DNA of 64,000 nt. Origin: Flammulina velutipes. Taxonomy: Eukaryota > Basidiomycota > Agaricomycetes > Agaricales > Physalacriaceae. The notes under the pieces were generated by a model. That model was not told the origin of the DNA and made no database searches. It saw only the letters and a program-made list of their open reading frames with translations. Numbering within the stretch: position 1 is the stretch's first letter; each line of letters opens with the position of its first letter. The stretch lies in contig CM022378.1 in the NCBI GenBank assembly GCA_011800155.1, forward strand, positions 62,001 to 126,000, read 5' to 3'. The translations under genes were made by a program, and so were the position numbers. Below, in pieces: positions 22,604-32,847 of this stretch.

Positions 22604-25397
22604 CACCCTATGCTATACAGATAACTAGTTAAGAGGCCTTAGTGGCGGGGCCAAATAACTAGTTGCTGACCGATGCTATAGGGCCATATTTTGGCTGGTA
22701 GAAATGGCTGGCTGGCGGGCTGGGGCGGGCTGGGATGGGGCGGGATGGGTCCCAAATATGGATAGGAATTGATGGGAGCATGTAGGGATTGATGGACAGG
22801 GGGAGGGGGAGCAGGGGATGAGGAAATGTGGCCACACATAAATCCGGACCTAGGGATTGATGGGTACTGATGTCATTGATTGACCAGGGGGATGGGGGAT
22901 GGGGATAGCAATTGTGGCACCAGGAAAATCCGGACCTAGGGTTTGATGGGGGCAGGGGATGGGGGATGGGGGCAGGGGAAATGTGGCCACAGGAAAATCC
23001 GGACCTAGGAATTGATGGGAACTGATGGGATTGATGGGGGAGGGGATGAGGGATGGGGGATGGGGGCAGGGTACAATTGTGGCACCAGGATAAATACTGG
23101 GCTATTGCCAGGGTATGAGGAGGGTATGGGAGGGATGATTGTAGGTTGAAAAATAAAATTCTTTCTAACTATCAGAAACATGAATGGGGATGTGGCAGCT
23201 ACTGAAACCAATAATAAAACGATGTGTGGCGCATTTTTAATCGAGGAGCACATACCTCGGATCGACCTGGGGGTGCTCTAGATGTCTTCCTATTGAAAAA
23301 TGGATGTGTGCAGCACAAAGAACCATGTAAAAACACGAAGATTTGGCTGAGAAACAAGGAGAACATTATTGAAAATCCATTAAAAAGCACCAAAAAGGGA
23401 GCAGCACTTTGCCCTCGTTTGGGGGTGACCTGGAACCACTTGTAGGTCGTCCAGACACCTTTGGGGCATTGTATATGTCACTCAGTTAGGTCCCCAGGTC
23501 AACAGAACCCTTGGATATGATCAAAATGCCAAAAACCCGGACCACACAGCTTTGGGCCACACTATCAACTTGCCATGACCTGGGGACACCTTATATTCAA
23601 AGATATATGTATATATTGCTCTAATCATGAGTTAGATGAAGTCTGGAGTGTGAAAAATGCGGTCAAAACCTTGGATATACCCCAAATAATGTTCCTCAGG
23701 AAAGCACACATACCATCAACTTCCCCTGACCTCTGGGTCGTTCCAATGTGTTCTATTATCATTATAGATGATGTATTAACACTCCAGAGGTCCCCCCAGT
23801 GTGGCAAAATGTGAATATTCATGATAATAGGTGAACCCTTATTCACCCTTCCTCCTCAAGTACACCCATTGGTTCGCATATCTACATCTTTAGGACTGTT
23901 CTAATAGTCATTTGACATCATATAGATGATATCTTGGGGCCCAGGTCATAGGTAGACCTCGAAGATACACCCCTTTGGTACATGGTGAGGATATGATCTT
24001 TGTACTAATTCTCAAATGTCCATGCTCTATATTGAAGGGTGTTCAACCTGGGACATATTCTGGGAAGCTAAAAACACATTGTATGTTGTTAAAATCAATA
24101 GTCCACCACTCAGATGTATGATAGTTGGGGTGGTTCTTGCTGTAGAAGGAGGGGATATAAATTATTGTACCATTTATATTCGCATTTTGACAGACTGGGG
24201 ACACCTCTGGGGTGTTAATACATCATCTATAATGTTAATAGAACACATTGGGACGACCCAGAGGTCAGGGGAAGTTGATGGTATGTGTGCTTTCCTGGGG
24301 GACATTATTTGGGTATATTCAAGGTTTTGACCGCATTTTTCACACTCCAGACTTCATCTAACTCATGATTAGAGCAATATATACATATATCTTCGAATAT
24401 AAGGTGTCCCCAGGTCATGGCAAGTTGATAGTGTGGCCCAAAGCTGAGTGGTCCGGGTTTTTGGCATTTTGATCATATCCAAGGGTTCTGTTGACCTGGG
24501 GACCTAACTGAGTGACATATACAATGCCCCAAAGGTGTCTGGACGACCTACAAGTGGTTCCAGGTCACCCCCAAAAGAGGGCAAAGTGCTGCTCCCTTTT
24601 TGGTACTTTTTGATGGATTTTCAATAATGTTCTGCCTGTTTCTCAGCCAAATCTTCGTGTTTTTACATGGTTCTTTGTGCTGCACACATCCATTTTTCAA
24701 TAGGAAGACATCTAGAGCACCCCCAGGTCGATCCGAGGTATGTGCTCCTCGATTAAAAATGCGCCACACATCGTTTTATTATTGGTTTCAGTAGCTGCCA
24801 CACCCCCATTCATGTTTCTGATAGTTAGAAAGAATTTTATTTTTCAACCTACAATCATCCTTCCCATACCCTCCTCATACCCTGGCAATAGCCCAGTATT
24901 TATCCTGGTGCCACAATTGTACCCTGCCCCCAATCCCCTTGCCCCCATCCCCCATCCCCTCCCCCATCAATCTCATCAGTTCCCATCAATTCATAGGTCC
25001 GGATTTTCCTGTGGCCACATTTCCCCTGCCCCCATTCCCCATCCTCTGCTCCCATCAAACCCTAGGTCCGGATTTTCCTGGTGCCACAATTGCTATCCCC
25101 ATCCCCCATCCCCCTGGACAATCAATGACATCAGTAGCCATCAATCCCTAGGTCCGGATTTATGTGTGGCCACATTTCCCCATTCCCTGCTCCCCCTCCC
25201 CCTGCCCATCAATCCCTACATGCTCCCATCAATTCCTATCCATATTTGGGACCCATCCCGCCCCATCCCAGCCCGCCCCAGCCCGCCAGCCAGCCATTTC
25301 TACCAGCCAAAATATGGCCCTATAGCATCGGTCAGCAACTAGTTATTTGGCCCCGCCACTAAGGCCTCTTAACTAGTTATCTGTATAGCATAGGGTG
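22604..25397. mobile_element. Foldback (palindromic) DNA transposon, copy 1
   Basis: 2794-bp element starting CACCCTATGCTATACAGAT and ending with its exact reverse complement. Both halves are near-complete inverted copies: arms of about 1.2 kb (22604 to about 23817 and about 24182 to 25397) around a non-palindromic centre of about 365 bp. The outer 700 bp of each arm carry several GATTGATGGG and TCCGGACCTAGG motifs, likely transposase-binding subterminal repeats. Open frames in one arm recur inverted in the other, as expected of a palindrome, and none resembles a transposase, so it is non-autonomous. A second copy is at 41622. The superfamily is not assigned. Confidence 0.93.
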
Positions 25398-25404
25398 CAG
25401 GTGC
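25398..25404. repeat. Target site duplication, right, foldback copy 1
   Basis: CAGGTGC, identical to the 7 bp at the left end; it marks a cut-and-paste insertion. Confidence 0.85.
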
Positions 25405-27490
25405 GTTGTTTCCGCGAGGTCAAGGCCGTGGGTCCCCCGTTCGTCTGGTCGAACACCACACTGCAACCGCAACATTGTCAGGTACTCGTCGAAGCTGTAC
25501 TGCTGCTTCTTGCTAATTCCATCGAGCATCGTCTGACGAACCGTCAGCCATATAACCAACAACCAAGTCCATGTTCAAGTTACCTGAGCCAACACAAAGA
25601 AAAGCGACTAATACGACTTTGCTCTCTGGAACTCGCTGTTCTTGTCATCGGTGATGGCCTCCGTCACATTTGGCTAGTTCTGCGTTCAGATCAACGATGT
25701 GAGGGTCTGTTTCACCAGCCTCTTGCTCCACGGAATAGTTTCCCTGCGCACAGTCAACAAAGATTTAGGACAGATAGAACCACCACGTACATAGCGCATG
25801 CACAAGCCAAGATAACGAATTGCCCGATACCGAATGTCGTGTACATGATGAGCTCGCCCAGTAATTCGTACGTCTCAAGCAAAGATTGAAATCGTCTATA
25901 CGGAACGTTAGACAAAGAAGGTCATCAAAGGTGCAGCTCGTACTCAGTCATATCTATGGTCAAAGGCAGATTCAGAGGCTCGTCCGCAGCAGCTGGAGAA
26001 GGGAACGCATCGAATGTAACATTCGACACCGCCGAAATTGGCTCCGTATTCTGTGGACTAGTTGGCTCCTCCGTATGCGATTTCAGCGAACTGATCCCCA
26101 ACGCAAACCAAGCCTGGAGCACACAAATCAGTGACCCGCACATCATAGCTCTGACCAGTATACGCACCAAACTCCGATACAAACTAGCAAGTGCCGCCGG
26201 ATTTCGCGTCGAAGGCAGGAGATGCTCCTTCTCAATAACATCTTGCCCTAAAAAGTCTATGATGCGGGCCAACCTTTGTCTTATCTCGCGTAAACCGCCC
26301 GTCGCGAAGGATTTCGTTGATCGAAGGTACAGGTATCCGACCAGATGCGACGGCAAGTGATTCCAGAACAGTCTCCATGTACAAGGAGTCGGCTTCAGGA
26401 TTTAATGAAGACAAGGAAGATGTGACATTTGTTACGGCGGGTGTCGATACATCCGGCTTCGCATTGGGATCGTCCATGTCGTGCGGGGGATCATTAGGAC
26501 GCAATGCCAGCTCATGGAGGTAACAAGCCAGACGTGATCGATACGGAGCGGCAGAGGATGGAGATTCGAAAGTTTGAATGGCAAGTGGCACGCCCTCGTT
26601 CTCAAATTCAAGCATTGGGACTGCAACAAACGATCAGCCTATAGTTATAAATCGGTCGAAATAACTTGCATGCACGCTGGTTGGGCATATACGCCGCCCA
26701 TCGAGAGTCGTAAAGTAGAGACTTGAGGTAGATATGATCATGGAGCTTATCTGCTAGAATTTCTCGTAGTGCGTGGTTAAAGCTGAGGATCTCATCAAAA
26801 CAAAGGTCAAAAAGGAAATACCGTCTCTTGGTTGACGAGGTAGCTCCGCGAGTCAGCCACGGCACCTATCTCCATCACCTCAGGTTTGTTGATAATCTTG
26901 AGGCTGCAGACTAGCATCACAGATGCTTGCAGTAACCTGTCTCTAACATGTCCGGTATGGATTTCAGATGTTCTCTGGGAGCCAGTCAGATTGGCATCGG
27001 TGCAAGGGAACAACAGAAAGAGCTCACATTTGGTCCAGCAACCTCATCATCTCTTCCAACGTTTGCCCCCTAGACCATAGTTGGACGAGATACGCATTGC
27101 TGATGATGTTACCGCAAAAAAGGAGGGCGGAACGCAGACCAATCTCGTCCCGTTTGTACCACTAAAGTTTTATTATAATTAGTATTCGAGATATGGCGGG
27201 ATGGGTGTCGCGTACGCACTTTGGAGAGCAAGAATAGCGATCCGGCTGCATGTTCACGTAGGGCAGAAGGACAGCATTGCTGCGAATTTCGGTAACGAGA
27301 ACAGGCTCCAGTTCGTGCAGGACTTGGGCGGTGCTAATTGTGGCGGCAATGGTGGATTGAAATGAAACAAGCAAGAGGGGTCAGGCTTGTACAGAATCTG
27401 CCGGACCGACATACACGCCTCGAGGGCTGATTTGAGGGCTTGTAGAAACGACCAGAAGAGCGACCAGTCGCAACCGCTCTCAACACGTTT
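25405..27490 (-). CDS. Unidentified multi-exon gene, 3' end hit by foldback element
   Basis: A series of open segments on the minus strand share consistent short introns: CDWSLFWSFLQALKSALEA near 27460, RDEIGLRSALLFCGNIIS near 27130, RLLQASVMLVCSLKI near 26930, REILADKLHDHIYLKSLLYD near 26740, a charged linker (26600-26240), RIIDFLGQDVIEKEHLLP near 26270, and a hydrophobic IMYTTFGIGQFVILACACAM near 25820 followed by IPWSKRLVKQ. It looks helical with one or two membrane segments. I do not recognise it. The last exon (LQCGVRPDER near 25460) runs into the transposon boundary at 25397, so the normal C-terminus is probably altered or lost. The start is not fixed. Confidence 0.45.
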
Positions 27491-27513
27491 CATGCTGTGG
27501 GACTTGTGAGTAA

Positions 27514-28560
27514 TTACTCACATTTCCAGTCATGAGACGTACAAAAGGTCGGATATCCGGAGGGTGTCAAAGTGTCGCGAGCACGAGCTTCCTTTTTCCT
27601 GTAATACTGCATAAAATCAAGATCCTCGAAGAAGATATCCGCGTGCCATGCATGGCTCAAGGTATGTTGTGAAAGCGCCTGGCTGCTTGAAACAACGTAT
27701 CGCGGTAGCGTCATATGCTTGCAGCATAGGAACAATGCCGTTGGGGAAGCCGACAGTTCCCGCAATGTATGAGCTGGGAAGACGAGATGGTTAGCGTGGA
27801 GAAGAGAAAGAAGAAAGAACTTACCCAGTCACACGAATGCTATGGATGCTGAGAACCATCTTGCTTATCATTTTGAGCGTGTGTCGTAGATACCCTCGAT
27901 AGAGGCAGATGGGCAAAAGCAGGAAGATATTTGAGAGTGGCATCGATGCGTGGGTGAATTACTTCTCAGACCTTAGATTGTAAGTCTGGAGGAAGTTGAA
28001 ATCGCGGTTGTAGATGATGATGGCTCCGCATTGGCTTTGACGGCCCCGTAAATTTATTTGAAGGTCATCCCGAAAGGCTCTCCGTTCTTGAGATTGACTA
28101 TGGTAACAATCAGATTCAAGATAATATAATTGGGAGTCAAGGTGTACCGTAGTTGTATAAATGTTCGATGACATGAGAGAAGACTTTCTAGTTTCCTTGT
28201 GGGGGCTGGATATCACGATACGGGCAGCGAGAGCAGTGTAATCAAGGTGTTTGGTAGTCAGATATGCGGCAGTCTCTGCTGCGATGTTCTGGGGAGAGGA
28301 GTCAGTCGAGGGACATACTGAGGAGAAGGAACGCACATCAAGTTCGACAAATCGTCACACCTCCGCATACACCTTGGACAGCCGTGTCTTGAAGGATGTC
28401 GGACGCGTCACCGGCGCGAGACTTACTCAACAGGATCCACATAGTTGGTGTCAATGCAGCTTGTCGATGTGCAACGTGATCTGCAATGCAGGAAGCTAGG
28501 GCGTCCACGACCAGGAATTCACCTTGTCAAATTGAATGCGCGCCTTCGTTCTGAGTAAGA
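27514..28560 (-). pseudogene. Ribonucleotide reductase large subunit, N-terminal relic
   Basis: Pieces of the class I large subunit appear in order on the minus strand: IQFDK, TNYVDPVE, AAETAAYLTTKHLDYTALAA with ARIVISSPHKET, HVIEHLYNYV, IIIYNRDFNF, YNLRSEK then a TAA, then FTHAS, IEGIYDT, SYIAGTVGFPNGIVPML, and finally a scrambled WHADIFFEDLDF with KKEARARD. These cover the ATP cone end, the activity-site region and the start of the barrel. Several frame changes and the stop before FTHAS show it is dead, and the catalytic cysteines and C-terminus are absent. A different, non-overlapping part of the same gene lies at 50555. Confidence 0.85.
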
Positions 28561-28713
28561 AAAAGAGGCAACGCGACCAGACGCGTAAAACGACGACCAC
28601 GAACCCGTCTGAAAAAAGTGACGGCAAACGGATGGGTGTAATCAGACCAGTGACAATCACAATACGTCACACATTGTCTTCTCTTCTCTCTGGACTAGCA
28701 ACATACGATCTCA

Positions 28714-30170
28714 ATGCCTAGCAGTAACGCCCCTGCTATCGACCCAAAATTATCGCGTTTCCGCGACCTCGATTCTGTCAACGATAAATTCCATCACTCA
28801 CTAATTCCAAAAGAAACACGTACCATTCTCACCGATGAAAACGGCCAGTTCGTCAAGGATGATACACCGCGCCCGTACTCTTTTGACTGTCTTCCAAGTT
28901 TGTGTCTCTATAGTCATATAAGCTATTTAATCACTGATATGTATCAGTATCTCTCTGGCCTGCGATAGGCTCTCTGAGCAATAAACTGTATCTACGCGAC
29001 AAAAGCAAGAATGTGCCCTGGGGACGCCATGAGTTCCGCAAATTTTTGAATCTCAGTTTCTGGATGGGCTCTTGCGATGTGAGCTGGCAGAAGGAGATCG
29101 TAATACGTACAATCGTTGAACGAATTGCGCAAGGGAAAATTGTCGTACGTCCTGTTTCAGTTCCTGGCTTAATCCTTGCTTGATTTGTGTTCAATTTAGA
29201 TGGCATCCCAAAAATGTGTCGTATGTGCGACTTGTCCCGACGATTCCATTCTTCTTGGTTTTTGTCTCCTCCCTCTTTATAACCTATCTCTTCCTTGCAT
29301 GTATTCAGAGCTCACGCATGTTGGTGCATCAGCCCACCCACGCAGAGACTCCGGTCAAATGCAACAACGCGTCAAGAATCCCGCTGGATTTCGCCTCCCC
29401 TCTCTGTGGTTCGGGAAATTCCCGATGTTTAAGGCCGACACCGTTTCGAACAGAAAAGAGCAAAGGGCTTTCCTCGCTGCGTTGCCAAATGTCGATAACC
29501 CGGAGACACCGTCGCACAAAAAGCCGACGGCAAAGAGACGGCGCCCCGACACTGCCAGACCACCACCCAGTCCCAGGCCACAATCCGAGTCTCCTACCCC
29601 CTCTGAGACGGCCAGAACATCACCCGCATCACCGACGCCTCCTAAAAAGACTTCAAAAAGACGTCGGCTCACGTCTCCCGTCCCTTGCATTCCAGCTACG
29701 TCTACTACACCCTCTCCTATGATATCATCCAAAACGGCACCATCCCATAATCATCAGGCTCAGCCGTCTAGTCGTAGCGACGGCGTCCTTGCCGCAGGTA
29801 CGTCAACCCTCTCTTATTCTAGTTCTACTCTCATCCTCCAGATGGCAAAGGATCGTCTAGCATCGAGACCGAGACCGAGAAGCAGCGTGCCTCCCGCATC
29901 GCTGCAGAACACGACAACTATGTCGCACAGCTGGAATCTGAGATCGAGCAGCTTCGCTGCCAAGCTGAAGGACACGCAAAGGAGATGGGTCGTATGGCAC
30001 GGCGCCATCAGAAGCTGACGACTGAACTCAAGCATGTTGACCAATTGTATGAGGTCCAATCATCTGCGAAGGATGCTGTGGAGAAAACACTCAAGGATTT
30101 GGAACGCGAGCTCAAAGATAGCTCACTTGTTCATGTTCTTCTCCACAAACATGTCGAGGATTCGAATTAG
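28714..30170 (+). CDS. Unnamed basidiomycete family, nuclear coiled-coil protein (paralogue A)
   Basis: ATG 28714 begins a hydrophilic N-terminus with TRTILTDENGQFV. Exons then give LSNKLYLRDKSKNVPWGRHE, FRKFLNLSFWMGSCDVSWQK and EIVIRTIVERIAQGKIV. An intron starting GTACGT near 29148 leads to ASQKCVVCATCPDDSILLGF, a cysteine-rich piece that may bind metal. A proline/serine-rich linker follows with two basic clusters (KKPTAKRRRP and KKTSKRRRL) typical of nuclear localisation signals. The last exons are heptad-like, from QRASRIAAEHDNYVAQLES, and end at 30170. The same architecture is encoded on the other strand at 44952-46568. Function is unknown; nuclear DNA- or chromatin-associated work is a guess from composition. 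Confidence 0.68.
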
Positions 30171-30547
30171 AAAGCAATCGTAGTCATTTCCTGCTCAGTA
30201 TATATTAAACTTGCTTTTTGAACAACTTGAGGTTAAGTGTGGGGAATGTTCGCAGACTAGGGTAGCGAAAAAATGGGTTGTTCTTTAACAAACCGTTTAC
30301 GGATTGTTTCTCATGGGCCTCCAATGTCCACGATTTTTTGACGTCATACTTTTACGTAATCCATCATGTGACATTCTCTTCCTTGCTTTCGCCATCGCGC
30401 TATGTCATTGTTAGTTGGCGCCTTCAGTCAACTGAAAACAGCCCGCCTGTCCGATATCTTGCCCCAAATAATTTCTCCGGAAGCTGTCAACGACTGCACT
30501 CGGAAAATTAGTCTAGTTTTCGACACATAAATCTTACCCTCGTCGAC
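30171..30547. other. Intergenic, nothing recognised
   Basis: 377 bp with no supported gene; TATATATT-like sequence near 30200 could belong to the 3' end of the upstream gene. Confidence 0.35.
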
Positions 30548-31080
30548 TTGTTTATAAATTATGACCGTCTCAGCCCCCCAGGGATGTCGATGATGGCCTG
30601 TTCGGTATCAGGTGTCGCGCCAGTGCGCGCCCTCACTGGTCGAAGCGATAACGCTGGAACCGTCTCTTCCGATGTCTCGGCAGAGTTAAGTAAATCTGTC
30701 GAATCCATGCCATTTCTTCTCTTATGGATTGCTCCTGGTTCCGGGCGGGGATTTGTCCAACTGGATTTGGTGAACTGCACGAGGGTTGAAAGTGAGTTGA
30801 TCTTGGGAAACCTTAGAGCCACTAGAGCTGGAGACGATATTGGTTCGGTGACTGCCAGAGAGCAGGAGCGGCGCGAAGGAATGAATTACGGAGACTTGGT
30901 TGATCGTCTTGTCCGTCTAGTCGGAATGCAGGACTGGGTGAACAGGATATGGTATGTGTTGTACGCAACTTTGTTTTCTTGCTTTGTTCTGACAATTCTT
31001 TAGGGAGACTATCAACAACCCGCATACACCGTCGATCAGTTTTGCGCCGTCGTTCGCTCGATCTAGGTCTCCCACCGTTC
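30548..31080 (+). pseudogene. Fragment resembling the PH-domain end of a larger fungal protein
   Basis: An open frame of about 150 codons includes MPFLLLWIAPGSGRGFVQLD, a run with DDIGSVTAREQERREG, and WVNRIW, followed across a likely intron by ETINNPHTPSISFAP and a serine-rich stretch. The pattern of beta strands then a C-terminal tryptophan helix recalls a pleckstrin-homology domain, as I remember it in large basidiomycete cortical proteins. No start region for such a large protein exists upstream, so it is probably a fragment. Confidence in this identity is low. Confidence 0.3.
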
Positions 31081-31365
31081 CGTTTGTACGATTATGTCCT
31101 TCGACAGTAGGAGCGGCCTTAGTTCCACGACCTTGCCTGGAACAGATTATTGCTCAACCGTCTACGTTACACCCATATCTGGGTGCCGGACATGGGATAC
31201 TCTTCGTCATCAGATAGTACCCCATCCAGATGCAACGTGTATAGTTCGAACATTAGTTCACTATACTAATCTTAGCGAGATTGATAGGATGTGTTTGGAT
31301 ACTCACTCTAGGATCGTTCTACTACACGCGCGCGGTCGACAACACTGTCATGGCTGGTGATGACT

Positions 31366-32472
31366 ATGTTTACAGAGGAGACCTCAGGGTCATCACTGGA
31401 GGTGCCAGACGGCGGGCTAGCACTCTTCTTCGACGATCTGGCTCCTCTTACTGATTTGGGCACAGAGTTCGCTTCAAACAGGTCATCAGTTACCACTTTG
31501 ACGAGGACAAGATCATGATTGCCAGTTCGCGACCAAGTTACCCAAATCATTGAACTGGCGCCGACTGTGCCAAGACTGCATACCCTCGCATCGTTGCTAA
31601 AGGGTAGCGAATATGACGAAACGTCTGCAGAGGAAGAGGACGACACCGAGACGAATGCAAGTCCCTTGAAAGAATCCCTATCGTGACGCGACCTGACGCG
31701 TATTCTGCAGCGAAAGAAAGTGTTTTACGATGATAAACGACGTGTTGTCCAGGCAAGTGACACAGAACTCAACCGCGGGCTGATCAACAGACATATTCTT
31801 GTCATAAACGGCAGGCCTCCCCATTATACTTCCTTTCTCTACTAACCTTGCCTCCAGGTGAACTACGTCCCATCGCGCCTTTGTACCTACGGAGTATTCT
31901 TGAAATTATCCTCAATTGTCTCATATCCCACTCCCTCCCCCACGATCGTGCCAGCGTCGAGCGCTTGTCCTCAGCACTCGTAGACGATCACGAGGTGCCG
32001 AGGTTGGTTTCAACGCAGGTCATGGCTTGGTTTGGGTCCATCAATAATGGCTTTTGGACTATGGACGTCAACGGTATCGTGCACCAGGTCGGTTTGAGCA
32101 TATTGAGGCCACACTCGGTACGTCCATTCATTTGCGAGTCTTTAGTTTCACTACTGATATCGTATTGTACAGAACAAACCAATCCCTATCAATGAACTGC
32201 TCAATACGTGGAAGGCAGCAGTCGGAGAAGCCTTTGAGATATCCGTTTCCGTGGATCTTCTCGCAGTCCGTGACAGTCTCGTAACCTCTATTCTGACCTA
32301 ACACACGCCACAGGGAAACTATCCAACCGAAACAGATGATACTGTATCCTATTTCCCCTCTGCGTCTCTTCCTGCGGATCCAGCTCGCCGCTTTTCCGAC
32401 CTTTTCCTTGTTCGAACACGAGCTAGTAGCTACAACACGCTCAGCGGAGAAGATGTTTCGCACTTCTTTTAG
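31366..32472 (+). pseudogene. DCC1: Dcc1 (sister-chromatid cohesion, alternative clamp loader) gene, probably decaying
   Basis: In the middle, VRDQVTQIIELAPTVPRLHT leads to an acidic linker, then DDKRRVVQASDTELNRGL and INRHILVINGELRPIAP. An intron leads to YLRSILEIILNCL, DDHEVPRLVSTQV, WFGSINNGFWTMDVNGI, then PINELLNTWKAAVGEAFEI and SYFPSASLPADPARRFSDLF, the known order of Dcc1, which with Ctf8 and Ctf18 loads PCNA. An in-frame TGA separates the acidic linker from RKKVFYDDK (about 31685) with no adequate intron to remove it, another TGA lies near 31528, and the C-terminus stops early at 32470-32472 without the usual basic end. These suggest decay, though a missed intron is possible. Confidence 0.65.
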
Positions 32473-32847
32473 GCAGACTTCAGTTCGCGTCCCAGTTTCC
32501 ACTCGACATCATCTTCCACTCGGACTGGTATCACTGGCGAGACACAGGACCCCGGAGAGCCAACCCAAATGTCGTTTCCCAAAATCGTCCGAAATCCATC
32601 TTTTCTTCCGCACAGGGAGACAGCTGTTATGAGCAAAATTCTTCCGCACATCGCCTCCGACCTGTCAAATTTTCCAAAATCTTCCGCACAGGGCACCAAA
32701 CATACCAAAAATTGCGAAAATTTCTTCAGGGAGCGCCACATTTAGTCTATAGCTCATTGCAGCATGTAATACAATGTAGTCTACTCCAAATCATCCTTTT
32801 TCCGTGACTTCAAGGCCTTCGCAACCTTAATAAGGTGCGGGACAAGC

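Noticed and set aside
22639..25362. Many proline-rich and other open frames inside the foldback elements
   Set aside because: They recur in mirror image in both arms and in both copies, have simple composition and no transposase motif; they are by-products of the palindrome.
22597..25404. An 8-bp target duplication (hAT-like) for the foldback elements
   Set aside because: Extending the 7-bp duplication by one base mismatches in copy 1 and needs asymmetric termini in copy 2; 7 bp is exact in both.
25405..27490. MFS transporter identity for the unidentified gene
   Set aside because: One segment (RDEIGLRSALLF) resembles a transporter loop, but the remaining exons lack the expected series of membrane helices.
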